Origin: Rachicladosporium sp. CCFEE 5018
Taxonomy: Eukaryota; Ascomycota; Dothideomycetes; Cladosporiales; Cladosporiaceae
DNA: 64,000 bases
NCBI GenBank assembly: GCA_002077045.2
Contig: KZ111143.1
Coordinates: 233,171-297,170, forward strand
Direction: 5' to 3'
Each line of letters opens with the position of its first letter. Position 1 is the first letter of the stretch. The position numbers were made by a program, and so were the translations under genes. Below are positions 33,230 to 43,400 of the stretch, in pieces. Under the pieces are notes generated by a model, which was given only the letters and a program-made list of their open reading frames with translations, made no database searches and had not been told where the DNA came from.

Positions 33230-34187
33230 ATGGCGGTACTCGCGCGCCGCATACGGCCCCGATTACCTTGTCTATTTTACCTCGTCTCTCTGCGCCACCA
33301 GCATTCCACCACACCTGTAACAGCCCAACTCCCACCCCGCTGGCTCTCAGACCTCAAATCCCGCCTAGGCCACTGCATGACCTTCGGCCTCTCCCCGTCC
33401 CAAACCTCCCAGGCCGCCCAAATACTCCGCACCCTCAGCACAGACTGGCGCACCCTGCTAGCAGGCTCCGAGGGCTACCTCACCTCCCCAGAGCGAACAA
33501 GTCTGCACCGCTGGCCCGTGGCTTGGGGGGATCAGGACTCTATGGTGAGTCGTCCTATAATCCGCGTGACTGTTTGGAGCGGCGTTGACAGTGGCTAAGG
33601 CGTACGGCTGAAAGGGACACGTCAATAATGTGATGTACAACCGCTACGCGGAGAGTGGGAGAGTCGCATGGGCGCACAAGTATGGCAAGTTTGTTGATCC
33701 AGAGCATGGGGAGGTTTGGAGGGATTTGGCGACGCCGAGGGGGAGTGTGGGCATGATATTGAGAAAGATCACGACGGAGTTTAAGTTTGTGAGTTTAGTC
33801 TTCTTGAGTGGGACTTGGTGAAAGGGAAATTGGTGCTGATGGAATGACCAGCCGATGAAGTACCCAGATCACATCACAGTGTACCACAAGCTGCACGCTG
33901 AGCCTGGGGAGGCGGATGACGCGTTCATGCTGGATGTGTTGATATTGTCGGAGCTTCATCAACGGCCTGCGGCAAGGTGCTACGAAGACTGTGCGTTGTA
34001 TGACTATAACCTGGCGAAGAAAACGACGATGTTGCCGTGGATGACGAATGTGCTTAGAGAGACTTGGCGATTACAGGAAGTAGCCAAGCAAGAGAACAAC
34101 GCGAAGGTAGCAGAGCTTTTAGTGCAAGTGAAGAAGATAGAGCAGGAAAGCTGGGATCGCAAGGACGCAGTGGAAGCATTCGGGTAG
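33230..34187 (+). CDS. Mitochondrial hotdog-fold thioesterase (4HBT superfamily)
   Basis: Three exons: 33230-33544, 33615-33788 and 33852-34187. The introns are 70 and 63 bp, both phase 0, giving 274 residues. The N-terminus MAVLARRIRPRLPCLFYLVSLRHQHSTTP is Arg-rich with few acids, as in a mitochondrial presequence (20 residues shown are only part of it). The hotdog domain begins at the exon 2 start with GHVNNVMYNRYAESGRVAWA, the H-V-N-N-x-x-Y motif of 4-hydroxybenzoyl-CoA-type thioesterases. It continues with YPDHITVYHKL. The C-terminal helix is rich in Lys and Glu. An acyl-CoA or acyl-ACP substrate is likely, but not identifiable from sequence. Confidence 0.88.
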
Positions 34188-35306
34188 CTAGGGATGCCTA
34201 CATAGGCAGCATCTTCGCCTGCTGACTGGGCTTTCGGATGTCTGCCGGCGAGTTACTGCATAAGTACCGCATCCTGATCGGCGAGGTTCCGTCAGCTGTC
34301 ACCTGCATGTACCTACTACTTAGGGAAGTGCCTGTCAGCGAGCAGTCAGCCACATGCGGATTGTCAAAGATTCCCATCCGGGAGAAGGTCGGCGGAGGTC
34401 GAGATGATCATCATCGATAATGGTCAGCTGACCGTTGCAAGACCTCGTGAGGAGATACACCCGATTGTCGTGACGCGAACCTCCCAGGGTAGTCCAGTGA
34501 GGGTAGGTCGGGGATTTCTTGATCCTCGGTCAAAATCTTCAGATGGACTGCAGCACATGCCGCACAAGCACCCCTGCCGGCACTATGTAGCATCATGCTG
34601 CAAGACATCAACTGGCCGAAGACTGCAGCTAGAGAACACACTACTGCCTCGTGACGTCTCCCATCACGGTCTTTATTCCTTTCATCGCGGGGGATATCGT
34701 CGTGTCGCCGTGCTCCCCCACGCGCTGCCGGCCCCATTGCCCTACGATATGGTGGCGTTTTTGCGATCCGCCGGCCCGCAGCGGTGTGGTGTTTGCCTTT
34801 GCCCAGAGCGAGTCGACTGATCGACAGCGCCGAGCTCGGGGTGCTGCACCGAGTTCTTAGTCAAGCTTCCAGCTTTCGTACTCTGTACTCCACCAAGCAA
34901 TATCACATCGTCGTCGCTAGGCAGCCAGTAAGCGGGGTGTACTCCTTCCGCCGCGCTGACGAAGATCTTGACTTTGCCGTTGGCGCTGCCCACGTCGGGA
35001 CAAACACTTCGAAGCTAACGAAAAGCTTGCACAGGGCAGTTGCTGCCCCCGGTTGTGCCCGGATCTTGAAACTGCAGCGCATGCAGGAGGAAGGCTTGCT
35101 TAGTCGTGACTGCTACTGCACACTTGCCGCTGCCGACGATGCGAAATTCGTCCACGCACTACACACCACCCAGCATCAACATAACATTTCGCAGCATTTC
35201 TCGTTGATCATCCTCACACGCGACTCCCGACTGGCTCGCCGTCTATTACTAGACGAGCCAGAAGGGACTGCCAGAGCTTGGTCACAACCTCGTCTTCCCA
35301 CGTTTC
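34188..35306. other. Intergenic, no supported gene
   Basis: About 1.1 kb upstream of the AcrB-like gene. A 280-codon open frame beginning at 34784 overlaps the next gene in another frame and has no recognisable content, so it is treated as chance. Confidence 0.55.
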
Positions 35307-38300
35307 ATGCCTTCCAAGGGCAAGGCCAAATCCGCGCCGAATCAGCACGACAAACGTCACGAGAGTGGGCTTGCAGCACCAGGGAAGCGTGTCACGAAGC
35401 AGCGGTCGAACGGACATCTCAACGGAGCGCCAAATGGCAAGCCTGCGCAGTCTGCGCCAACGCCGCCTCTACCTTCCCCGGGCCTAGGCTCTGCGGCCGA
35501 ATCTTCTCGCCAAGTCAAGAGTGCGGTCACGAGTGCGGGTGTAGGCAGTCACGTTACGGATGCGTGTGCAGAGGATGTGGAAAGCGCGCAAAGAGACAGG
35601 ACTGGGTCGGATGCGTCTGGCGATGAGGGCATGAGCTATACCGAGCCGGCTGCGCACAACAAATTTGACCTCGCCCCGCACGTGGAGGTCACCACCGCTG
35701 CCATGATTTCGAAGTCTGCACCTACCGCAGGACCGGCAGGGGTAGTCTCGACTATACTGACATACTACCCGCTGCGCGACGCCATCTCGATCCTGATACT
35801 GCTCCTCTCTCTGCCACCGACTCTGGTCCTGGTGATACAGAGTTTGTTCGCATCTTTGACTTTCGTACCTCCGACTGCCGGCATCTCGTTCTCGACACTG
35901 CCCAATGTGAAGGAAATGTTCAACGCTTCTGGACTTGGATACCCGGCTTTGGCTACAATTCTGCTCGTTGATCTGCTATTCTACCTCTGCTGGCTTCCGT
36001 TCCAGAAGCCGCTGCAGAACATGTTCTTGGATCTCTCGCAGACAGTCATTGCAATATCATTGAGCGGAGCAGCAGCGAGCAATGGGACACCGACTTCGAG
36101 CATCGTCACTTGCAGTGTAATAGTATGCATAGTACATATGCTACGGTATCGCTCAATAGATCTGGGCGCGCTGGATTACCTCCGATCGGTCATACATAAA
36201 TTGGACATCGGCGTGGACCTTTCTTTACCTTCAGCATTTTCCTCATTATTTTCGCGGCCAGAGATCGAGCACACATGGTTCTACACCGCTGTGCGCACGA
36301 TCCTTGGCGTTCACATCGTTTCGCAAGGCGTCACAACTTGCATCCGCCGCTCTCTTGCTAGTGCCAACGAGAGGACTTCGAATAGCAATAGCACTGCCAA
36401 GACCGACCCAGAAGCTGCTGCCGGAGTTGATGCTACTCCACGCACGAATTCTGACAGCGCACAACATCCGCTTCCTACGCTCAATACTGACGGGAGGTTA
36501 CCTGGACCGTCTGCATCATCACGAGACGCAAAGGGGAAGGACTCCAATAGCAAAAAGAAACGGAAACAGGCCAATCAGGTTCGGAGTCAGCAGCCGCTTT
36601 GGGCAGCTATTGCTAGTACTAAAGTCACTTTCTTGAAGGAGCTTGAGCAAAAAGATGCGGCGGAGGATGCCAAAGATGCGGCACGCATACAATATGATGC
36701 ATACACAAACACGACATTTACTAACACACAAAGTACCAACACCGACAAGATATGGATTAATGACGTTCGCGACACCGAGATCTCATTTCAGCTTGAGCTT
36801 GCTTCAGACTTGGAGCAAGCTGAAATTGATGATGTGGAAGAGGGTCTCGAGGGCAACGCTGGAGCGGACAAGACGAGACCGTTCTTCGTCAAAATCAATA
36901 GTGCGACCTGGACCTCGATCAGGATTACGCCACGCGCTACACAAGGAGAACGTGATCAAGGATGGTGGGACGGCGAGATTTTCGGTCTTGCGCCGCTGAG
37001 CACCTATCATTGTGAGATTGTAGCAACGGCCGGTCAGCGCGTACTGTCTTCGATCAATCTCATCACGCAATCAGCACCGACCGCGGAACAGGCAGCTACT
37101 GTACCCTCGCAGTCAATACCTCAGGCACTTCGACCCTCCTCGCCTGTCACCACCCTCAAGCAGTCTCTTGTCCAAGCCGAGGCGCGATTGGCCGAAGCAC
37201 GCAACAGAGCCAAGAAAAGCAAGCGAGATCAAAAGGCCGCGAACGCCGATGTCAAGCGTGAGATCGCAACGCTCAAGGGCAAGCTCGAGGGCTTCACTGG
37301 GAACGATGACAAGCAGACCCGCCGAATCCAGCAGCTTACCCAGGCCAAGGAAACAGCGGAAACGGCAATCACTGACTTACGACAGCAATTGAGTGCGCTG
37401 GGAGACCTGCCTGCGGACGAAGCTGCTGACATGGAGCGCAAGCGACGTGACTGGCAAGTTGCTGCGAACATCAGGAACGCCAAGTCGAAGGAGCTTGCGG
37501 CTGCGAAAAGCGAATCCGAGCGCGAACTATCCCACCTCAAGTCAGAGCTCAGCGCCTCGGATGCCAAGCACGAGAAGCTTCTCTCACGTCGTCAGCAGAA
37601 GGATGCCGAACTACATCATGCTGAGCAAAAGCGCAAGACCGAGGTTCAGGCGAAGGAGCTACACGATCAGCATCGCGCCCAGGAAATGCAGCGCAGACAG
37701 CAGCAAGACCACGAGACGCGTACCATGATTAATAGTATGATCGGGGAGCATGCGGCCCTTTCTAACAAGACCATGCTGTACCGGCAAGAAGCTCACGCGA
37801 TACAGACTGCCGATTCCGCGCAATCTGGATATGCCGGCCACTCTTCGCCTCCGACCCCCGAAAGCGCTGCGCTTCACAATGGTCACCTCGCTCAGGCCAG
37901 TGGCTACACGAACTTCTTCCCTGGTGGTCACGCTGGTCCTATTCAGTCCTATCAACCTCAGTACCAACCCGCTGCTCCTCGAGGTAGATCCTCGAGCATG
38001 CTCAGCCAAGCTTCTGGCTTCACCGACAATAACGAAGAGCAACCGTTCGAGCCTCGTCACCACCAGACATGGTCCGGTCAGTCGCACACTCTGGCCGGCG
38101 CTCCCGATACTCGGAAGCAAAGCGAAGGCTCTGGCGGCTCTGGGTCGGGTTCAGGATCCGGTTCTGGGACTAACGGGAGTACTGCTTCGAACAGTCCCAG
38201 GCCTGACGCGACGGCGAAGCCTTTCAGCCCTGCTGCAGCGATGTTCAGTCCTGTTGTGCAGCCTTCGAAGATGGCAGTGCTCAGTCATGGGAAGGACTTC

Positions 38301-38324
38301 GGTGCTGTTGGGGATGGTCGGTAG
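35307..38324 (+). CDS. AcrB-like ubiquitination-network membrane/coiled-coil protein
   Basis: Single exon, 1005 residues. The N-terminus is basic and low-complexity (MPSKGKAKSAPNQHDKRH). Hydrophobic segments occur at about 157-185 (AISILILLLSLPPTLVLVIQ), 211-232 (ATILLVDLLFYLCWLPF) and 249-275. The central part holds a compact domain with TRPFFVKINSATW. A long coiled coil rich in Lys, Glu, Ala and Gln follows from about 617 to 830. The tail is Ser/Gly-rich, with a GSGSGSGSG run near 38140-38180. This arrangement matches the fungal AcrB family, described in Aspergillus as acting with the CreB/CreC deubiquitination and carbon-catabolite network. The family assignment comes from recall of overall layout and the TM block, not from a single catalytic motif. 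Confidence 0.75.
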   Translation: MPSKGKAKSAPNQHDKRHESGLAAPGKRVTKQRSNGHLNGAPNGKPAQSAPTPPLPSPGLGSAAESSRQVKSAVTSAGVGSHVTDACAEDVESAQRDRTGSDASGDEGMSYTEPAAHNKFDLAPHVEVTTAAMISKSAPTAGPAGVVSTILTYYPLRDAISILILLLSLPPTLVLVIQSLFASLTFVPPTAGISFSTLPNVKEMFNASGLGYPALATILLVDLLFYLCWLPFQKPLQNMFLDLSQTVIAISLSGAAASNGTPTSSIVTCSVIVCIVHMLRYRSIDLGALDYLRSVIHKLDIGVDLSLPSAFSSLFSRPEIEHTWFYTAVRTILGVHIVSQGVTTCIRRSLASANERTSNSNSTAKTDPEAAAGVDATPRTNSDSAQHPLPTLNTDGRLPGPSASSRDAKGKDSNSKKKRKQANQVRSQQPLWAAIASTKVTFLKELEQKDAAEDAKDAARIQYDAYTNTTFTNTQSTNTDKIWINDVRDTEISFQLELASDLEQAEIDDVEEGLEGNAGADKTRPFFVKINSATWTSIRITPRATQGERDQGWWDGEIFGLAPLSTYHCEIVATAGQRVLSSINLITQSAPTAEQAATVPSQSIPQALRPSSPVTTLKQSLVQAEARLAEARNRAKKSKRDQKAANADVKREIATLKGKLEGFTGNDDKQTRRIQQLTQAKETAETAITDLRQQLSALGDLPADEAADMERKRRDWQVAANIRNAKSKELAAAKSESERELSHLKSELSASDAKHEKLLSRRQQKDAELHHAEQKRKTEVQAKELHDQHRAQEMQRRQQQDHETRTMINSMIGEHAALSNKTMLYRQEAHAIQTADSAQSGYAGHSSPPTPESAALHNGHLAQASGYTNFFPGGHAGPIQSYQPQYQPAAPRGRSSSMLSQASGFTDNNEEQPFEPRHHQTWSGQSHTLAGAPDTRKQSEGSGGSGSGSGSGSGTNGSTASNSPRPDATAKPFSPAAAMFSPVVQPSKMAVLSHGKDFGAVGDGR

Positions 38325-38759
38325 CGTCGTTCTGATCCGAAAGCTTAGTACATGTGAATGGATGTGTCTTTGTGTGTGTCATTTATGGTCCCGCTTCCTC
38401 CATCGACCCCGTGAGACCATCCTCCTATAGCGCTACGCTCTGTAATAATCCGCCAAGTGAAGAGACATGTGCCGGAGTGACATCAAATCTAGCTCTCGTT
38501 TTGTAGCAACCAATTATTCGCGCACAAGGGCCACATGGCCAGAAGTCAGGGTCTGCGCACGACGTCACTGCCATATTTGTTGTCCCCATCGTCCACCCAC
38601 AGTATTTGGGCTCACCTCAGACTTTAATCAACACCTTCAACACCACACCTCCACTCCACCCTACCACTTTACCAATCTCCCCCTATTCCAATCAATTACC
38701 GCCCCATAGAATTGACTACTACACATCACCTTCACTCAACACCCCACACACCGCCCACC
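38325..38759. promoter_or_regulatory. Sec14 upstream region
   Basis: About 0.43 kb; the last 150 bp are strongly C/A-rich and G-poor (CACC/CTCAACACC repeats), as in a long 5' leader ending in CACCATGG at the Sec14 start. Confidence 0.5.
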
Positions 38760-39919
38760 ATGGCGAACCCTCACATGGAATTCGACCCAAAGTACGACAA
38801 CTACGACTACCCCACCACAGCACCGACCCCCCAAACGGGCCACCCAGGCTACACAACCAAAGAGCAAGACGCCGCCGTCTTTCAACTGCGCAGCATGCTC
38901 GAGCAAGCCGGCTACAAAGACCGCCTCGACACGCACACCATGCTGCGCTTCCTCCGCGCACGCAAATTCAACGTCGAGCTCTCCAGAACCATGTTCGTGG
39001 ACGCTGAGAAATGGCGCGCTGGCTTTGGCGGCGGGCTGGATAAGTTGGTGCCGACGTTTGAGTACCCTGAGAAGAGCCAGATGTTCAAGTACTATCCGCA
39101 GTATTACCATAAGACTGATAAGGATGGACGGCCGGTTTATATTGAGGAGTTGGGGAATATTGATTTGGGGGCTATGAGGAAGATTACGACGGATGAGAGG
39201 ATGCTGCAGAATCTTGTTGTGGAGTATGAGAAGATGGCTGATCCAAGGCTGCCGGCTTGCTCGAGGAAGGCAGGACATTTGCTGGAGACGAGCTGCTCGA
39301 TTCTGGATCTCAAGGGTGTTGGGCTCTCGAAAGCGCCCTCGGTGTATGGTTACCTTCAGCAAGCCAGTGGGGTCAGTCAGAACTACTACCCTGAGCGGCT
39401 GGGGAAGATGTACTTGATCAATGCGCCTTGGGGGTTCTCGACGGTGTTCAGCGTTGTCAAGAAGTTTTTGGATCCGGTGACGGTGGCAAAGATTCATGTG
39501 TTGGGCGGGAGCTATCAGAAGGAGCTGTTGGCGCAGGTGCCGAAGGAGAACTTGCCGAAGCATCTTGGGGGTGATTGCAGCTGTAAGGGCGGATGTCAGT
39601 TGAGTGATGTGGGACCTTGTGAGTTCTCGTCCTATCTCCAAAGAGCAGAGTTCACAACGAGACGAGAACCTGCTCCTCTCGGAAAAATCATCCAAGTTCC
39701 TCGACCTAGTACGGGCAGAAAGTTGCTGACATCCCATGAACAGGGCAAGATCCGCAGTGGAGCAAGCCGCCTGCTTGGGCGAAGAAGGACAACAGCATCC
39801 CGGCCACCGAGGGTCACATCAGCGATGGAATTCCAAGTGGCGCTGCAAGTGGCGCCGCAAACGGACATGCTGTTCCTCAACAGCAACCTCTGGGTCAGAC
39901 CGCGCCTGCAAGCCACTAG
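38760..39919 (+). CDS. SEC14: Sec14-type phosphatidylinositol transfer protein (CRAL-TRIO)
   Basis: Two exons, 38760-39618 and 39744-39919, with a 125-bp intron (gtgagt...atgaacag, phase 1), giving 344 residues. The CRAL-TRIO N-terminal helices (TMLRFLRARKFNVELSRTM) lead into the lipid-binding fold: KDGRPVYIEELG, SCSILDLKGVGLSKAP, NYYPERLGKMYLINAPWGFS and the gate region around LPKHLGGDC. Splicing gives the usual Sec14 end, LSDVGPWQDPQWSKPPAW, followed by a Gly/Ala/Gln-rich tail. Reading through the intron would instead give an unrelated Arg-rich tail. Sec14 exchanges PI and PC at the trans-Golgi and couples lipid supply to secretion. The ATG at 38760 has a strong context (CACCATGG) and is preferred over the one at 38712. 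Confidence 0.93.
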
Positions 39920-40494
39920 ATATCGCAACGTTCTACTTTGGACCTTGAGCACGACTCCTAGAAAAGCTGGGGCGGAGATGTGCGTTTACTCGAGCTCTTG
40001 TGGCAGCATACATTGTTTTGGCGTGCCTACTAGAGTATACCCTGATGAACACAGAAGTCGATGTGCGTGTCATTTTCTTATCTTCTATCTGACAGTACGT
40101 GTAAGTTTGAGGTGACGATGAAGTCGGGTCGCCGTATGTGCCTTCCATTCACTTCAGCGCGCGACCCGACAGCCAGGTCCCACCTGCAGCATCTTCAAAT
40201 CTCTCGCTTCCAAGCAACACTCTTGCTTCACACCTCGTGTCGTTTAACAACAGCCATGTATGCAAGCGCACGTCTCACGCCTGCCAATGGCTGTGTTTAC
40301 ACACTGATGCCGACACTGCTTTACAATCTCATCTCAGCCTCCTCTCTTCATTGCATCGTTCAGCACGCTCTGGTTTTGGCTGTTGGGAAGTGTTTGGACA
40401 CTGCTACATCTTTTCGTTCTTCGGTTTGCGAAGGCTATACACTCGCTCTGTTTCATCATCACTCATCTGACCTCAAGCCTCGCAAGGCGGCACA
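39920..40494. other. Intergenic / probable leader, no supported gene
   Basis: Spacer between two plus-strand genes. The last 300 bp are C/T-rich and probably 5' leader of the large gene downstream. Open frames here are short and unconserved. Confidence 0.5.
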
Positions 40495-43400
40495 ATGCCT
40501 TACACCGATCCAGTCTCGAGTGTCAGTGGTCGGAACAGCAGAGCTAGCAATGTCTCCGCTGCGACTGGAGCCTCGAGATCACACCGTCCGCCTCCGATGG
40601 GCAGTGTTGGTGATACACTTGCCAATGCTGGTGTGCTGAGTATGCTCAAGACCTCGACTGATACTGGAGACATTGGAGCTTTGTCGTTCAACAGCAGTCG
40701 CTTGCCAAGAATGCCGCATCGCGCGGGTCAGAGCAGACAGCACCCATCGAGACTGTCCAGCTCGTCTCGTCACCCACCTGGCGGACCTGGCAATCACAAC
40801 TACGCGCCATCGGTGCAGTCAAGAGTCAGCTCCAACAATCGCGAGTGGGACACTGCCTCGAATGGCCGCCGCGGCTCAATGACCAGCATGCAAACCATGC
40901 CGACATTCATGTCTGATGCTCAAACGTCGATCATGAGCGGTGGTCGTCCACTTGGTCTTGGTCCGCTGCCTGGCAACAGCAAGCGCGACAGCCGATCGTA
41001 CTCACTTACCAACGATCCTGCTCGACAGCTTCCTCGACTGCGTTCTGCGACCAGCCTGAAGAGTCAGGGACACGAGCCGAGACAGCGATACGAGGGTCCA
41101 CCGCCACCGATGGCAGAGATACGCGGGCCATTCGTTTACCCAACTCGACTCAAGCGGCCTGGCTATCGATCGCCTTCGCCGGCATTGAGCGACACCTACG
41201 CTCATGGACAATCGGTGCACCCAGCGCACGTTCATCATCGGCGACAACCCATGCCAGCAGGACCTGCAATGCCCAATCTGCCGTCAATGGCACGCCCACC
41301 TCTGCAGACATACGTCAGCGACTACGGACCAGACTACCCTGTCGACCATGGCTACCTCCATCCGCCTCCACCCAGAGGCATGTCAGTCTCACCTGTCAAT
41401 TATGAGCAGCTAGCTCCTCTCCCAGCGCACTACCACTACCGCCAGCCCGCGATGCCGCTAGCTCATGCGCATCCGATGCATCAGCATGGCCAGCGCGGTA
41501 TGCCAGCTCTGCCTCCTCACTCGATCTACGGTCCACCTCGCCCAATGTTCGCCCAACCGCAGTACGGCATGCCGCAGCATCCTCGTCGGGGTCCTGCCCC
41601 ACCACCTCATGTGGCGCCAATGGCTGCAAGTATCTTTCACAACGCTGCTCGCATGGCGAGGCAGGTTCCCCAGCGTACTGATACTCCAATGCACGATCTC
41701 AGTCCGCTGTCGTCCGATCCTCCGTCCTCGGGCACTGCACCATCAGCTTCGAGTCCTCCTACGCCGCGCGACACCAGCACTGTCCAGGTTGTCATCGATC
41801 CGGCCTTCATCAACCCTGCCTTGACTGATCTGCCGGAGTCGACGGGTGATCCAGTCATGCCCACCAAGTACTTTGAGTACGCCGACGGCCTGGAGCGAGT
41901 CGAAGACAGCGAGATCGAAGTACATCACCCGTCTGTCCCTCCGTCTGGCTTCGTTCAGCGTGTACGGGCTATGCTAGAGTCTCGCGCCGCAGCCGAAGCA
42001 GCTGCCAGACGCGATGCTGAACGCGAGCACGAGCGAGTTCATGTCGAACGCATGCAGGTCGAAACTTATGACTTCGCGAACGCCGATGCCACACGCTTCA
42101 CTCTCATCGAGGAGTATCAGTCGCCGGTCGAGTTGCCGGCATCGCCCATCAAGCTCGCTGAGCTGTCTGCTGGACCAAAATCGCCCGTGCAATCACTGCG
42201 ACGTCTGACGAGGGATCTGGTCAAGGCTGAGCTGGCGCCTTCGTCTACTGAGGTGCAAGGGAGCAGTCGATTGGATCCTGTCACGCCTTTGAAGGGACAT
42301 CCGTCGCCTGCAAGACCTTGCGAGCAGACACCTGGCTACGACACGACTACCTTTGAGCCTTCGCAGGTCGAGGAAGGGACGCAGCAGACTGATCTGCCCT
42401 CATCGCCGCCAATGATCCAGCACAAAGGGTCCGTCACTGAGTCGGTCGGGACTTGTGGTACTGATGCTCAGTCGAAGGCTTCCGGCATGGACTACGCCCT
42501 CCACTACTCGCCGCCGTCTGAGACCGAGGGCACGGCGACCGATTTGGGCGAGACCGAGACCGAGTCGCGTGACCCGTTCGCATTGCAAGCTGACACGATG
42601 ACTGCTCAGCGCCAGGAAGCTAGGGCGGCCCTTCGATCAATTCATACCGACATGCCACCCGAGCCTGTCAGTCCCATGCTCACAGGAGAGAACGTCAACC
42701 GCTTTTCCGCCGTCAGCCCCATCCACACCGAGACCCTTGGCATCGATGCTACGATTCAGCAAGCCAACGACGGAGACCCGCCCACAAGCAAGAACGGTCT
42801 CAGGCCCGCTGCAGACGAGAACCAACCACCAACTCCACGCACTCCAAGGACGTACTCGAAGTCCGTTCAGCTGGCCCAGCCCAACGTGTCGATAACCGAG
42901 ACCAACAGTAATCGTCTCTCTCTCCCAGCAGATTTGAGCATGATCGGAGATACTACCATCAACAGCGCTACTGACGCCATGACTGACATGGCCGTTCGCT
43001 TCTCTATGCCAGGCACGACCATCACCATTGGTAAACCCCAGATCATCAACATCTCAGCCGGTAGCACACCACTCAAAGATGAAGCATCGACATTGAAACC
43101 TGCATTGTATACAACCGATCGACCTCGCCGTGGCGGTTCGGTAGTTACTTTCGAAGACGAGGTAGCGCCACTGAAGGTGCAGAAGAAAGCGGAACAACAT
43201 CGCCAGAGCCAGTCACTCGGTGCTATTGTACCCATCGCCCGCTCCAACGGCCTACACACGGCACCATCTTTCGACGAACAGCAAGTCGACCCAGACCGTA
43301 GCTCCCGCGATACTACAGCTGACATGCGCTTCTCCGGCATCAACTTCATTCGCAACAAGTACCCCAGCACCCATCTACCAGGCCTGAAAGAGGAGTCTCT

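Noticed and set aside
34784..35626. 280-codon plus-strand open frame
   Set aside because: It overlaps the start of the AcrB-like gene in another frame, and the product has no recognisable motif or bias.
39619..40115. Arg-rich C-terminal extension of Sec14 read through the intron
   Set aside because: Splicing at 39619-39743 gives the conserved Sec14 ending and a clean stop; the extension is intron plus out-of-frame sequence.
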